Source: Gallibacterium melopsittaci (lineage in GTDB: Bacteria > Pseudomonadota > Gammaproteobacteria > Enterobacterales > Pasteurellaceae). Taken from it: 64,000 nucleotides of DNA. The notes beneath the pieces are model-generated. The model was not told where the DNA came from. It did not search any database and saw nothing but the letters and a program-made list of their open reading frames with translations. Location of the stretch: positions 124,001 to 188,000 of the forward strand of contig NZ_JBHLWA010000049.1 of NCBI RefSeq assembly GCF_042433085.1, written 5' to 3'. A program made the translations under genes and the position numbers. Within the stretch, counting starts at the first letter, position 1. Every line of letters starts with the position of its first letter. Below are positions 38,063 through 47,562 of this stretch, in pieces.

Positions 38063-39409
38063 TTAAAGCTGTTGATATAACTTCAACGCATACGCATCCG
38101 ACATCCCTGCAATATAATCACAAATAACCCGTTTCTGTTGCCGTGGTTCGGCAGTTTGCCAACGTTTTACGGTATTCGGTGGTAATAATCGTGTTGGATC
38201 GGTCATAAACATCTGGAACATTTCTATTAAAATGCGTTGCCCTTGATATTCAATACGTTGAGTCTTAACATCTTTAATCACATATTTGCTCACAAACTGC
38301 TTAAAAATATTTAAAACAGCTACTGTTTCTGGCGGTAATTCAGCGTTATAACGCAATAAAGGTTCAGTAAATTGAGTATTCTCACACCATCTAATATGAG
38401 TAATAAAATAGTTCACTAATGATCCAATCGCATTTTTTCTCAAATAATGTTGATCTGAAAATAAGGCTTCTGTTAATGCTTCAATGTGACGACTTATCCA
38501 CTCAACCTCGCTAGACAACAGTTTTTCTAGCGTAGCTTGCCATTGATCACGATGAACTAAACCAACAACAATCGCATCTTCAAAATCATGTACTGCATAC
38601 GCAATATCATCTGCTAATTCCATAATGCTGCAATCTAATGATTTATATTGACTTTTTAGTGTTATTGCAGGATCAACCCTTTCTGGTAATGCAGTAAATA
38701 AAGTGCGATCTTGATGAGTGAGTGGGGCTAATACCCATTCAAATGCTGTGAGATCATCACGAAAAATGCCTTTTCCTGGTCGCCAATTTTCCATTTTGAC
38801 ATAACGGGGATCTTCACTACGTGGTAAATCAAGTTGTTGATATTGCGGTGATGCTAAATCTAATATCACAGGGTATTTCATAATACCAAGCAGTGTACGG
38901 CGAGTTAAATTCATTCCCCAATGCTGAGTATAGGGTTCTAATTTAGTTAAAATTCGAAAAGAATGCCCATTCCCCTCAAAACCACCACTATCACTCATCA
39001 TATAATTTAATGCCACTTCACCACCATGTCCAAATGGTGGATGCCCAATATCATGAGCTAAACATAAACTTTCAATCAGGCTATTTTTCGGTAGTAATTT
39101 GCACAGTGATTTTTTTAAAACCTCTAATGGTTGTTGTGTTTGCTGCTGTAAATGAACAAATGCAGAATCTAAACGTAATTGTGCAGTTAAACTACTACCA
39201 ATTTGTGCAACTTCCAATGAATGTGTCAGGCGAGTACGATAAAAATCATTTTCACCTATTGAGTGAATCTGTTTTTTTGCTTGTAAACAACGAAAAGCAG
39301 CAGAATGTAAGATTCGTCCTCGATCTCGTTGATAGGGAGAGCGATGATCATGTTCTCGTACTGGGTCAACCTGTTGCCGTTCTGTCCAATAATTAGCAAT
39401 CTCAAACAT
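38063..39409 (-). CDS. dgt: dGTP triphosphohydrolase-like protein (HD superfamily)
   Basis: Predicted dNTPase releasing tripolyphosphate from dGTP or related dNTPs. The start at 39409 (MFEIANYWTERQQVDP) has GGAGGA at proper spacing; an ATG two codons earlier is too close. The 448-residue protein belongs to the shorter Dgt-like class. The HD metal residues are spread as usual: RTRLTHSLEVAQIG, SLCLAHDIGHPPFGHGGE and MELADDIAYAVHD. It is the last gene of an apparent sppA-degS-dgt operon. Some relatives deplete dNTPs during phage attack; nothing here shows that role. Confidence 0.9.
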   Translation of the reverse strand: MFEIANYWTERQQVDPVREHDHRSPYQRDRGRILHSAAFRCLQAKKQIHSIGENDFYRTRLTHSLEVAQIGSSLTAQLRLDSAFVHLQQQTQQPLEVLKKSLCKLLPKNSLIESLCLAHDIGHPPFGHGGEVALNYMMSDSGGFEGNGHSFRILTKLEPYTQHWGMNLTRRTLLGIMKYPVILDLASPQYQQLDLPRSEDPRYVKMENWRPGKGIFRDDLTAFEWVLAPLTHQDRTLFTALPERVDPAITLKSQYKSLDCSIMELADDIAYAVHDFEDAIVVGLVHRDQWQATLEKLLSSEVEWISRHIEALTEALFSDQHYLRKNAIGSLVNYFITHIRWCENTQFTEPLLRYNAELPPETVAVLNIFKQFVSKYVIKDVKTQRIEYQGQRILIEMFQMFMTDPTRLLPPNTVKRWQTAEPRQQKRVICDYIAGMSDAYALKLYQQL

Positions 39410-39422
39410 GATCATTCCTCCA

Positions 39423-40463
39423 TTAATTAATTGGGTATTCCCCTATCTCTACTGGGAAATTATAAAGTTTATTTCGACGTAAAACCTGTACAGTTACAAT
39501 CGTACCAGGCTTCATTTCTGCAACCATATTTACCATTTGTACTGGTGAAGTAACAACCGTATCGCCAAATTTAACTATTACATCTCCCACTTGAATACCT
39601 GCTCGTGCTGCTGGCCCACCTTGACTTAAATTAGTGACAAGAACTCCTTTTTGTGAATTATCCTCAATCGGACCACTGGTAAATAAACGACTTTCTACAC
39701 CAAAGAAACCTCGAATCACTCGCCCATCTTTTATAATCTTATTCATAATTTCATTTGCTAATTTAATTGGGATTGCAAAACCAAGCCCCTCAGCAACTAC
39801 TTCATTATCTGCACGTCCAATACTCAAAGTATTAATGCCAATTAATTCTCCTAAGGAATTAATTAATGCTCCTCCTGAGTTTCCTTGATTAATCGAAGCA
39901 TCAGTTTGAATAAAATTTTGTTGTTTAAATTCACTAATCGTATTACGTCCAATCGCACTAATAATACCTTGTGATACACTTTGTCCTAAGTTGTATGGAT
40001 TCCCAATAGCTAACGCAACATCTCCTACATTAACACTACGCTCAGGATTTTGTGGAATTGTCGGTAAATTAGTCGCATTAATCTTTAATACGGCTAAATC
40101 TGTCACCCAATCACTACCAATAATATTGGCTTGATAGATATTACCATTTTGTAAAGCAACAATAATCTGATCCGCATTTTGAATAACATGTTTATTAGTC
40201 AAGATATAGCCATCACTTCGCATAATCACCCCTGAACCTAAGTTATTTACGCTAAAGTCATTGCTATTTGCTTCTTGTAATGAGCGAGTATAAACATTCA
40301 CGACTGCAGGAGCTGCAATTCGAACAGCTTCATTATAGGAAGCCACTTGTGGTGTAAAAAATTTTGCTAAAAAATGATTTTGCCCAGTACCTGATAACAC
40401 TAATACAATGAGCATTGCTGCTGCCAAGCCAATAATGATGGACTGTAATATTTTTTTAATCAT
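39423..40463 (-). CDS. degS: Outer-membrane stress sensor protease DegS
   Basis: Membrane-anchored periplasmic serine protease that starts RseA cleavage and the sigma-E response when it senses unfolded porins. The 346-residue protein has one N-terminal membrane helix (IIIGLAAAMLIVLVLSG), a trypsin-like domain with His (LTNKHVIQ), Asp (WVTDLAVLKI) and Ser (QGNSGGALIN), and a single C-terminal PDZ (PAARAGIQVGDVIVKF). One PDZ and a helix rather than a signal peptide separate it from DegP/DegQ. It lies 9 bp after sppA. Confidence 0.95.
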   Translation of the reverse strand: MIKKILQSIIIGLAAAMLIVLVLSGTGQNHFLAKFFTPQVASYNEAVRIAAPAVVNVYTRSLQEANSNDFSVNNLGSGVIMRSDGYILTNKHVIQNADQIIVALQNGNIYQANIIGSDWVTDLAVLKINATNLPTIPQNPERSVNVGDVALAIGNPYNLGQSVSQGIISAIGRNTISEFKQQNFIQTDASINQGNSGGALINSLGELIGINTLSIGRADNEVVAEGLGFAIPIKLANEIMNKIIKDGRVIRGFFGVESRLFTSGPIEDNSQKGVLVTNLSQGGPAARAGIQVGDVIVKFGDTVVTSPVQMVNMVAEMKPGTIVTVQVLRRNKLYNFPVEIGEYPIN

Positions 40464-40472
40464 CTTTATGCC

Positions 40473-42329
40473 TTAATAAACAGATTGACAGTTCAAACAA
40501 TATAAATATTGTCCACGTGGATCAGTAAATTGCGTTAATAGGCCTAACTGTTGACGAAATTGGCGAACTGGTGCTAAATCAGCAATGCCTAATGCCTGTA
40601 AAAGAGAATTGTTGATTACTTTAGCCTGTCTTTGTGATAACAACGATAATAATCCACTATTTTCTTGATCTGTTAGCCATACATAACCAATATCTTTTTC
40701 TGATAAATTTGTTTCCTTTGCCAATATCTTTTTACTTGCTATTTCCATAGCAGTATCGAGATCACCAAGCTGATCAACTAAGTGGTGTGTTAAGGCTTCT
40801 TCACCTATCCACACTCTACCTTGGGCAATTTTATCTACTTCGGTTTTATCTAATTTGCGTCCTTTAGCTACTAAATTTAAAAATTGATCATAACCATGTT
40901 CAATTGATAATTGTAAGACATCCCCATACTCTTTACTTAGCTCGGTCAGCATTGACATATTTGCTAATGGAGAGGTTTCTACGCCATCACTATGAATACC
41001 TAATTTTTGTAAACTCTTTTCTAGCGTAACAAATGCCGCAAAAATACCAATAGAACCTGTAATCGTATTTTTATCCGCCACGATATAATCTGCAGTACTT
41101 GAAATCCAATATCCGCCAGAAGCCGCCATACCTCCCATTGAAACAACGACAGGTTTTCCAATTTGTTGTAAATGTTCTACTTCCTCACGAATAATCTCTG
41201 ATGCAGCAGCACTACCACCAGGACTATTGACTCGTAACACGACAGCTTTCACCGTAGGATCTTCTGCTGCTTGACGTAACAAACGAGCAACCGTATCACC
41301 GCCGACACTTTCTTCTTCACTTTCACCGTCAATAATCGTTCCTTCAACACGCACAACTGCAATATTATTTTGTGTCGCTAAAGCATTTTCATAATCTGGG
41401 TGTGTGTTTAAATAATCAGAAAAATCAATATGCTGATAATGGTTTTCCTTATCTACACCAAATTTCTCTTTTAATTTCTCTTCCAATGCATAATGTCCCA
41501 TAACTGCAGTGACTAATTTCGTTTGTACTGCATATGTACTGAAATCACCTTTTAATTGACGTAATTGTTGAATAAAGTTTTCTGTAGTAGGGAAAAGTTG
41601 TTCTTTATTAGTATGACGATTTTCGCTCACTGTGGTTTGAATATTTGTCCACATTGCATTCATCCATTGAGTTGCATTTTGGCGAGCTTCTTCTGACATA
41701 TCATCACGCAATAAAGGTTCTACTGCAGACTTGTATGTGCCTACACGGAAGACATGCGGTGTTGCTTCAATTTTATCTAGCATAGATTTATAGTAAAAAT
41801 GTTGTCCTGACAGCCCATTCAATTCGACCTGTCCTTGGGTATGCAAATAAATCTGATCTGCATAACTTGCTAAAATATATTGATTTTGTGAATAGTTATC
41901 TGCAATCGCAATCACAGGTTTACCACTCTCTCTAAATTGTTTTAGTGCATTACCAATTGCAGTTAATGAAGGAAGATCGCCTCCCTCAAATTCATTAAGA
42001 TCCAATACAATCCCTTTAATCCGCGGATCATCTATTGCTTGCACAATCGTATAAATCACATCAAACGTAGCAATTTTCTCTGGCATAGATTGCTGCTGCA
42101 GATTATTTAATAATGCCTTTAATTCACTGTTTTCATCTCGATTATCTGCTAAAAATCCAGCTAAATTAAGGCGTAATGCACCTTGCGGAATGGGTTGATT
42201 ATTTTTATCGTGGATAGTTAAACTGATGCCTAATAATAAAATTCCAGCAATAAATAAAAACACAATATTCATTAAAACACGGCGACAAAAATTTAATGCT
42301 CGCCAAAGAAAACGGACAACTGCTAACAC
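40473..42329 (-). CDS. sppA: Signal peptide peptidase A, 67K type
   Basis: Inner-membrane protease that degrades released signal peptides. The 618-residue length matches the long, two-repeat form. An N-terminal membrane helix (NIVFLFIAGILLLGISL) is followed by two ClpP-like repeats. The catalytic Lys lies in the first (FRVGTYKSAVEPLLR) and the Ser in the second (LRVNSPGGSAAASEII). The start is a GTG at 42329 with GGAAGG upstream. It heads the sppA-degS-dgt cluster, linking it to envelope quality control. Confidence 0.94.
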   Translation of the reverse strand: MLAVVRFLWRALNFCRRVLMNIVFLFIAGILLLGISLTIHDKNNQPIPQGALRLNLAGFLADNRDENSELKALLNNLQQQSMPEKIATFDVIYTIVQAIDDPRIKGIVLDLNEFEGGDLPSLTAIGNALKQFRESGKPVIAIADNYSQNQYILASYADQIYLHTQGQVELNGLSGQHFYYKSMLDKIEATPHVFRVGTYKSAVEPLLRDDMSEEARQNATQWMNAMWTNIQTTVSENRHTNKEQLFPTTENFIQQLRQLKGDFSTYAVQTKLVTAVMGHYALEEKLKEKFGVDKENHYQHIDFSDYLNTHPDYENALATQNNIAVVRVEGTIIDGESEEESVGGDTVARLLRQAAEDPTVKAVVLRVNSPGGSAAASEIIREEVEHLQQIGKPVVVSMGGMAASGGYWISSTADYIVADKNTITGSIGIFAAFVTLEKSLQKLGIHSDGVETSPLANMSMLTELSKEYGDVLQLSIEHGYDQFLNLVAKGRKLDKTEVDKIAQGRVWIGEEALTHHLVDQLGDLDTAMEIASKKILAKETNLSEKDIGYVWLTDQENSGLLSLLSQRQAKVINNSLLQALGIADLAPVRQFRQQLGLLTQFTDPRGQYLYCLNCQSVY

Positions 42330-42451
42330 TACTATACCTTCCTATTCGATTATTTACTGCCCGTTAAAATACCATAAAATGCCTATCAATAAACGAACTT
42401 TTTCACTTGTATATGCTACAATAAGCACCTCATTGATACAGGAGAAAAACT

Positions 42452-43012
42452 ATGGATGCACTAGATTTATTATTAAATCGTCACTCAAATAAAAACTTAA
42501 TTGCACCAGCACCCTCTGCACAAGAATTAGAAATCCTTTTCAAAGCTGCTAAACATGTTCCCGATCATGGAAAATTAACGCCTTATCGTTTTGTTGTCAT
42601 TGAAAATGATGGCTTACAAAAATTAGGTGAATTATTAAAAGACGCCGTGATTGAATTAAATTTAGGTGAAGAACGTCTAGCTAAAGCAGCAGGTTTTCCA
42701 CAACGTGCACCAATGTTTATTGCCGTTATTGCAGAAGTTAATAAAGAGATCAAAAAAGTACCTGCTTGGGAACAAATGCTAAGTGCTGGTTGTGCAACTT
42801 ATGCGTTACAACTTGCTGCTAATGCGTTAGGTTATGACAATGTTTGGGTAACTGGGCCTTGGATTGATGGTTCAGCTTTACGTCAAGCATTTGGTTGTCG
42901 TGAACACGATAAAGTGGTTGCCTTAGTAATGATTGGTACTACACAAGATGACGCTACTCGTCCAAATAAAGAATACAATAAAAATAAAGAGAATTTTGTA
43001 AGTTACCTTTAA
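42452..43012 (+). CDS. ydjA: YdjA-like nitroreductase family protein
   Basis: Small FMN-dependent oxidoreductase of 186 residues. FMN-contact regions at the N-terminus (RHSNKNLIAPAPS; KHVPDHGKLTPYRFVV) and near the middle (YALQLAANALGYDNVWVTG) follow the minimal nitroreductase YdjA. Its physiological substrate is unknown. AGGAGAAAAACT precedes the ATG. Divergent from sppA; convergent with tyrA. Confidence 0.9.
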   Translation: MDALDLLLNRHSNKNLIAPAPSAQELEILFKAAKHVPDHGKLTPYRFVVIENDGLQKLGELLKDAVIELNLGEERLAKAAGFPQRAPMFIAVIAEVNKEIKKVPAWEQMLSAGCATYALQLAANALGYDNVWVTGPWIDGSALRQAFGCREHDKVVALVMIGTTQDDATRPNKEYNKNKENFVSYL

Positions 43013-43018
43013 TGACAA

Positions 43019-43046
43019 ATGTCGGATACTTCACAGTATCCGACAT
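43019..43046. terminator. Terminator between ydjA and tyrA
   Basis: ATGTCGGATACT and AGTATCCGACAT form a 12-bp stem with a 4-nt loop between convergent genes; the tails are A/T-rich but lack long T-runs. Confidence 0.7.
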
Positions 43047-43052
43047 CATTAT

Positions 43053-44180
43053 CTAGTCATGTTTTCTTAAATCATACGCTTGTTGCAGTAATTGTCTGCT
43101 TTCTTGCATAAACTGTTCTGAATAATCACCAAACCACTGATGAACTTGTTGGAATGCTGCAATAAAACCTTGTTTATCCCCATTTTCAAAGAATTGTAAT
43201 GCCTGTTGGTAGCTTGCCTGTAAAGTTTTAATTACTGCTAAATTTTCTGGTTTATCCATAATAATATCTGCATATAATTCTGGATCTTGGGCAAATAAAC
43301 GTCCAATCATCGCTAATTCTAGACGATAAATTGGCGAAGATAAGGCTAATAGATTTTTTAACTGTACTGGCTGTTGTGATAAATGCAGACCATTAGCAAA
43401 CGTGGAAAAGTGTCGTAATGCTTGAATATAAGTCATACTGTGATCATGATCTTGTGGGCTAACTTGATACAATTTTGCACCCCAAATTGCAAATTGGTCG
43501 AGTAGCCATTGGCAACGTTCAGGGAATCGCCCTTCACATACAGCAATCACCTGTTTTGCCATACTCCCAATATCTGGGCCAAACATTGGATGTAAGCCCA
43601 CGACTGCACCTTGATGTACTGCCAACATTTTTTCTACTGGCATTGATTTTACTGAAGTTAAATCTGCTAATAACATTGTTGGTTGTAAATAAGGTGTTAA
43701 TTGCTCAATAACCCTCTCTGTTGCTGTAATTGGCACAGAAATTAACACAACATCTGCCCCTGTTAAAATTTGTGCCGCATTATCCCAATCATCTTGATCT
43801 AAAATCGTAATTGAATAACCAGAGTTAGCTAGATAACGGGCAAATAATCCCCCTAATTTACCTTTCCCACCAACAACAACAATTTTTTTGATATTTGGGT
43901 TCACCGTTTTAAAACCATATTGGTTTTCACTATGATACGACTCGCGCATTACTCGACGTAATACATCTTCAATTAAATCTGGAGAGATTCCCATTTTTTC
44001 TGCTTCTTGTCGGCGAGCAGCCAACATAGTCGCTTCCCGCTCTGGCACATAAATTGGCAAACCATGTTGATGTTTAACTTTACCAACCTCGGCTACTAAC
44101 TGTAATCGTTTCCCCAATAAAGCCAATAATGCTTTATCAGTTTCATCTATTTGTGCACGTAATTCTTGCAATACTTCCAC
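43053..44180 (-). CDS. tyrA: Chorismate mutase / prephenate dehydrogenase (T-protein)
   Basis: Bifunctional enzyme of tyrosine synthesis. Residues 1-~90 are the AroQ chorismate mutase (LRAQIDETDKALLALLGKRL). The remainder is the NAD-dependent prephenate dehydrogenase with nucleotide loop VVVGGKGKLGGLFARYLANSG and LHPMFGPDIGSMAKQ. The 375-residue length matches E. coli (373). It follows aroF by 19 bp and so should share the TyrR-controlled promoter. Confidence 0.97.
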   Translation of the reverse strand: MEVLQELRAQIDETDKALLALLGKRLQLVAEVGKVKHQHGLPIYVPEREATMLAARRQEAEKMGISPDLIEDVLRRVMRESYHSENQYGFKTVNPNIKKIVVVGGKGKLGGLFARYLANSGYSITILDQDDWDNAAQILTGADVVLISVPITATERVIEQLTPYLQPTMLLADLTSVKSMPVEKMLAVHQGAVVGLHPMFGPDIGSMAKQVIAVCEGRFPERCQWLLDQFAIWGAKLYQVSPQDHDHSMTYIQALRHFSTFANGLHLSQQPVQLKNLLALSSPIYRLELAMIGRLFAQDPELYADIIMDKPENLAVIKTLQASYQQALQFFENGDKQGFIAAFQQVHQWFGDYSEQFMQESRQLLQQAYDLRKHD

Positions 44181-44199
44181 GAACGCTCTCCAAAATAAT

Positions 44200-45258
44200 T
44201 TATCGCTCTAATTGAGCCAAAGTAGCATGTATTTTACGCAATAATGTTTCTGTTGTCTGCCAGTCAATGCACGCATCAGTAATAGAAACACCATATTGCA
44301 TATTTTCTTTTGGTTGTTCCGCACTTTGATTACCTGCATTAAGATTACTCTCTAACATAATTCCCGTAATAGAACGATTACCCGCAACAATTTGCTGTAA
44401 AATATCTTCGGCAACCATAGGTTGACGGCGATAATCTTTATTGGAATTGCCATGACTACAATCCACCATAATAGATTGTTCTAATCCTGCTTTTTCTAAT
44501 TCAAGTTCACTTTGTTTAATGAATTCCGCTTGATAATTTGGTGTTTTTCCGCCACGCAAAATAATATGCCCATCAGGATTACCGCCTGTATGCAATAAAT
44601 TTACTTGTCCTTGTTGATTAATCCCAATAAAGCTATGCTCTTGAGAAGCTGCTTTTAAAGCATTAATCGCAGTAGCTAAACTACCATCAGTCCCATTTTT
44701 AAATCCAACCGCCATAGATAAACCTGATGCTAGTTCACGATGTGTTTGTGATTCTGTGGTTCTTGCACCAATCGCCGACCAGCTAAATAAATCAGCTAAA
44801 TATTGTGGAGTAATCGGATCAAGTGCCTCTGTTGCAAGTGGCAGACCTAATTCACCTAAATCTAATAATAATTTTCTCGCAAGGTGTAAACCTTTCTCTA
44901 CATCAAATGTACCATCTAAATTCGGATCATTAATTAACCCTTTCCAACCGACTGTTGTTCGCGGTTTTTCAAAATAGACTCGCATCACAATATATAATTG
45001 ATCTTTCACTTCATCAGATAATTTTTTTAATTTTTCTGCATATTCCAATGCAGCAGGAATATCGTGAATAGAACAAGGCCCACATACTACTAATAAGCGT
45101 TTATCACGACGATGTACAATATCAGCGATTTCTTGTCGATAGCGTTCGATATTTTGTCTAAGTGGATTTTCTAATGGCAATTTTGCTTTTAATTCATCAG
45201 GAGTGATTAATACCTTTTCATCAACAATATGGACATTATGAATACTGTCTTTTCTCAT
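44200..45258 (-). CDS. aroF: DAHP synthase, AroF (tyrosine-sensitive) type
   Basis: First enzyme of the shikimate pathway, condensing PEP and erythrose-4-P. The 352-residue protein has LLVVCGPCSIHD, VMRVYFEKPRTTVGWKGL, SWSAIGARTTESQTHRE and MVDCSHGNSNKDYRRQP. The N-terminus (MRKDSIHNVHIVDEKVLITP) follows AroF rather than AroG or AroH, and the tyrA partner and TyrR-like boxes support tyrosine control. Feedback specificity itself was not tested. Confidence 0.94.
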   Translation of the reverse strand: MRKDSIHNVHIVDEKVLITPDELKAKLPLENPLRQNIERYRQEIADIVHRRDKRLLVVCGPCSIHDIPAALEYAEKLKKLSDEVKDQLYIVMRVYFEKPRTTVGWKGLINDPNLDGTFDVEKGLHLARKLLLDLGELGLPLATEALDPITPQYLADLFSWSAIGARTTESQTHRELASGLSMAVGFKNGTDGSLATAINALKAASQEHSFIGINQQGQVNLLHTGGNPDGHIILRGGKTPNYQAEFIKQSELELEKAGLEQSIMVDCSHGNSNKDYRRQPMVAEDILQQIVAGNRSITGIMLESNLNAGNQSAEQPKENMQYGVSITDACIDWQTTETLLRKIHATLAQLER

Positions 45259-45270
45259 TTTAAAACACCT

Positions 45271-45311
45271 TGTAAATATTTATATACACCAAATGTAACG
45301 ATAAAATTACA
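45271..45311 (-). promoter_or_regulatory. Two TyrR-type operator boxes upstream of aroF
   Basis: TGTAAATATTTATATACA (45271-45288) fits the TyrR consensus TGTAAAN6TTTACA with one mismatch. TGTAACGATAAAATTACA (45294-45311) fits with two. Their starts are 23 bp apart, the strong-plus-weak box spacing of TyrR-repressed promoters. They lie 13-53 bp from the aroF start, so they probably overlap the promoter or 5' leader. Confidence 0.75.
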
Positions 45312-45504
45312 CTTTTTTGCTAACAGAAACAACCCTAAATTAACTAACTTTTTGTTCTTATCGCTCTATCGCTCATTTTTTTATCAATTAAGCAAACCCC
45401 AGATAAAATACGCTTGCACAACTTTGACTAATCTTATAATATGCACGCCGTTGCTTTTAGCAGAAGCTGCTAAATTAAAGTTTTAATTAAATGTGTGATT
45501 TACA

Positions 45505-45861
45505 ATGTATCAAGTTCTTTTAATTATTTATCCACTTATTGCGATTGCATTGATCGGCTTTATTCTTGTTCAACAAGGTAAAGGTGCTGATATGGGTGCA
45601 TCATTTGGCGCAGGTGCATCAGGTACAGTATTTGGTGCAAGTGGTGCAGGTAACTTTTTAACCCGTACAACAACCATTTTAGCAATTTTATTTTTCGCAA
45701 TTAGTTTATTACTAGGTAATTTAACTGCACATTCTGCAAAACCAAAGGGTACTTTTGATGACCTTTCAGGTGTTGCTCAAGAAGTACAAAAACAAGATGC
45801 TGCTAAACCAGCAACTGAATTACCAGTTAAACAAGAACAAAATCAAGATATTCCAAAATAA
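45505..45861 (+). CDS. secG: Preprotein translocase subunit SecG
   Basis: Small inner-membrane partner of SecYE that aids SecA-driven export. The 118-residue protein has two membrane segments (LLIIYPLIAIALIGFIL and TTTILAILFFAISLLLG) joined by a Gly/Ala-rich loop (QQGKGADMGASFGAGASG). The C-terminal tail is hydrophilic. tRNA-Leu follows 7 bp after the stop, the gene order found in many gammaproteobacteria. Confidence 0.95.
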   Translation: MYQVLLIIYPLIAIALIGFILVQQGKGADMGASFGAGASGTVFGASGAGNFLTRTTTILAILFFAISLLLGNLTAHSAKPKGTFDDLSGVAQEVQKQDAAKPATELPVKQEQNQDIPK

Positions 45862-45868
45862 GAATTTC

Positions 45869-45954
45869 GCTCTGGTGGTGGAATTGGTAGACACGCTATC
45901 TTGAGGGGGTAGTGTCTGTAGGACGTGCGAGTTCAAGTCTCGCCCAGAGCACCA
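45869..45954 (+). tRNA. tRNA-Leu (GAG)
   Basis: An 86-nt class II tRNA with acceptor GCTCTGG/CCAGAGC, anticodon GAG at 45903-45905 in the loop TTGAGGG, a long variable arm, T-loop GTTCAAGTC, and an encoded CCA. Its 3' end is the attachment site of the satellite island that follows. Confidence 0.96.
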
Positions 45955-45958
45955 AAAT
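45932..45958 (+). other. attL of the satellite island (3' end of tRNA-Leu)
   Basis: TTCAAGTCTCGCCCAG followed by AGCACCAAAA recurs at 57365-57386, with one base fewer in the second copy. The 16-bp identical core within the T-arm/acceptor of a tRNA, next to a tyrosine integrase, marks the left junction. Confidence 0.9.
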
Positions 45959-45967
45959 ACTTTCCAA

Positions 45968-45999
45968 AGCCTTTCGTAATTACCCGAAAGGCTTTTTTA
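45968..45999 (+). terminator. Terminator just inside the island
   Basis: AGCCTTTCG and CGAAAGGCT enclose an 8-nt loop and are followed by TTTTTT. It lies directly after attL, so it now terminates the secG/tRNA-Leu transcript in place of the displaced chromosomal terminator. Confidence 0.85.
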
Positions 46000-46022
46000 A
46001 TGCCTGTAATATCAAGTTTACT

Positions 46023-46114
46023 TTCCGTATCATTCCGTATTATTCCGCTTTAAACTGAATTTTTTTGTAACCATTAATGTAACCACGTTATATAATCGCC
46101 TTAACGTGGTTACA
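46023..46114 (+). promoter_or_regulatory. Integrase arm-type sites and inverted repeat upstream of int
   Basis: TGTAACCA occurs at 46066-46073 and 46078-46085, 12 bp apart, and inverted at 46107-46114. The last two are the ends of a perfect 13-bp inverted repeat (46078-46090 / 46102-46114). The same 12-bp-spaced TGTAACCA pair occurs near the right end. Three TTCCG units at 10-bp steps lie at 46023-46048. They look like integrase arm sites that may also control the int promoter. Confidence 0.65.
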
Positions 46115-46132
46115 TAAAACGGAGTAATGTTA

Positions 46133-47347
46133 ATGCCTAAAGTTACCAAACCTTTAACTAATACAGAAATTGAGAGAGCAAAACCAAAAGATAAGCCTTA
46201 CACATTGACTGATGGAAATGGGTTATTTTTACTTATCCAGCCTACAGGCTTTAAATCATGGCGCTTTAATTACATTCGCCCCAATACTGATAAAAGAGTA
46301 AAAATTAGCTTAGGCGCTTATCCAGAAATATCACTCGCACAAGCAAGAAGTAAACGTGAAGAGTATCGCTCGTTATTAGCTCAAGGTATCGACCCGCAAG
46401 AAAAAATAAAAGTATATGAACAAACAATCAGTAACCGCTTAGAAAACGTATTTTTTACCGTAGCTCAAAAATGGAAAGTGAAAAAAGAAACGGAAATAGA
46501 ACCACTTACTTTAAAAAAGAATTGGCGACGTTTAGAAATTTATGTCTTTCCATATTTGGCAGATATTCCTGTTTCTGAAATCGTTCCTAGCCTAGTTATT
46601 CAAAAATTAGAGCCATTAAACCAACAAGGAAAAGGAGATACATTAAAACGTACGATCAGATTAATAAATGAAATTCTTAACTACGCTGTAAATTATGGCT
46701 TAATTCCTTTTAATCCTTGCTCAAATATTAATGCTGTTTTTAACTTTGGTCATAATGAACATAATCCTACTATACGACCTGAAGAGCTACCTACTCTATT
46801 AGCCAAAATACAAAATTCTAAACTTACTCTATTTACTCGCTGTTTAATTAAATTCCAACTTTTAACACTGACTAGACCAATAGAAGCTAGTAGTGCTGAA
46901 TGGTCTGAAATTGATTTAGAAAAGCAAATTTGGATAATCCCAGCTAAAAAAATGAAAACAAGGAAAACGCATATTATTCCTTTATCATCTCAAGTATTAA
47001 AACTTTTAGACATAATGAAACCATTTACAGGAAATGACCAATATATTTTCCAGAGCTACAGAACAATAAATAAACCAATGAATAGTCAAACAGTAAATAA
47101 AGCATTAATTGATATTGGTTATAAGAATAAATTAACTGGTCATGGATTACGGGCGATTGGTAGCACATATTTAAATGAATATGAACCTATGATTTCCCCT
47201 GATATTATTGAGGCTTGTTTATCTCATGGGATTAAAGATCAAGTTAGGCGTGCTTATAACCGTTCTGATTATCTTGAACAGAAAAAGCCTGTAATGCAAC
47301 TTTGGGGAGATTTTGTTGAAAAATGCGAAAAGGGTTATTTAGATTGA
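46133..47347 (+). CDS. int: Tyrosine-family site-specific integrase (P4-type)
   Basis: Recombinase that integrates and excises the island at tRNA-Leu. The ATG at 46133 (MPKVTKPLTNTEIERA) has GGAG at good spacing; another ATG two codons earlier is too close. The 404-residue protein has the N-terminal DUF4102 arm-binding domain (LTDGNGLFLLIQPTGFKSWR), a core-binding SAM-like middle, and the catalytic domain with Arg (LTLTRPIEASSAEW), HxxR (TGHGLRAIGSTYL), His (ACLSHG) and the Tyr nucleophile near YNRSDYLEQ. Confidence 0.95.
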   Translation: MPKVTKPLTNTEIERAKPKDKPYTLTDGNGLFLLIQPTGFKSWRFNYIRPNTDKRVKISLGAYPEISLAQARSKREEYRSLLAQGIDPQEKIKVYEQTISNRLENVFFTVAQKWKVKKETEIEPLTLKKNWRRLEIYVFPYLADIPVSEIVPSLVIQKLEPLNQQGKGDTLKRTIRLINEILNYAVNYGLIPFNPCSNINAVFNFGHNEHNPTIRPEELPTLLAKIQNSKLTLFTRCLIKFQLLTLTRPIEASSAEWSEIDLEKQIWIIPAKKMKTRKTHIIPLSSQVLKLLDIMKPFTGNDQYIFQSYRTINKPMNSQTVNKALIDIGYKNKLTGHGLRAIGSTYLNEYEPMISPDIIEACLSHGIKDQVRRAYNRSDYLEQKKPVMQLWGDFVEKCEKGYLD

Positions 47348-47381
47348 ATTTTAACCTCAAAAAAACTTTTTTTATAAAAAG

Positions 47382-47476
47382 GTGTTCACCGTGTTCACTT
47401 CATCATTTTTTCTTTATAAATCAAAAGGATAAAGGGTGAATACGGTATTCACCCAGTATTCACCCTAGTGTTCACC
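47382..47476. repeat. Left iteron cluster (six GTRTTCACC units)
   Basis: GTGTTCACC at 47382, GTGTTCACT at 47391, an inverted GGTGAATAC at 47435, then GTATTCACC at 47445 and 47456 and GTGTTCACC at 47468. The unit resembles the GGTGAACAG type I iterons bound by phage P4 alpha protein. It lies just downstream of the helicase gene. A matching cluster of six is at 57127-57229. Likely one half of a bipartite replication origin. Confidence 0.7.
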
Positions 47477-47562
47477 TTTTTGAGGCTAACTAACTGATTT
47501 TGCTAATTAAATTTAGTCTATTACAATCAAATAGTTTTAACAAGTGCTTTTTTATTTGATTG

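Noticed and set aside
38063..40463. Anti-phage defence role of the dgt gene
   Set aside because: The dNTPase is in a core operon with degS and sppA, which argues for a housekeeping role.
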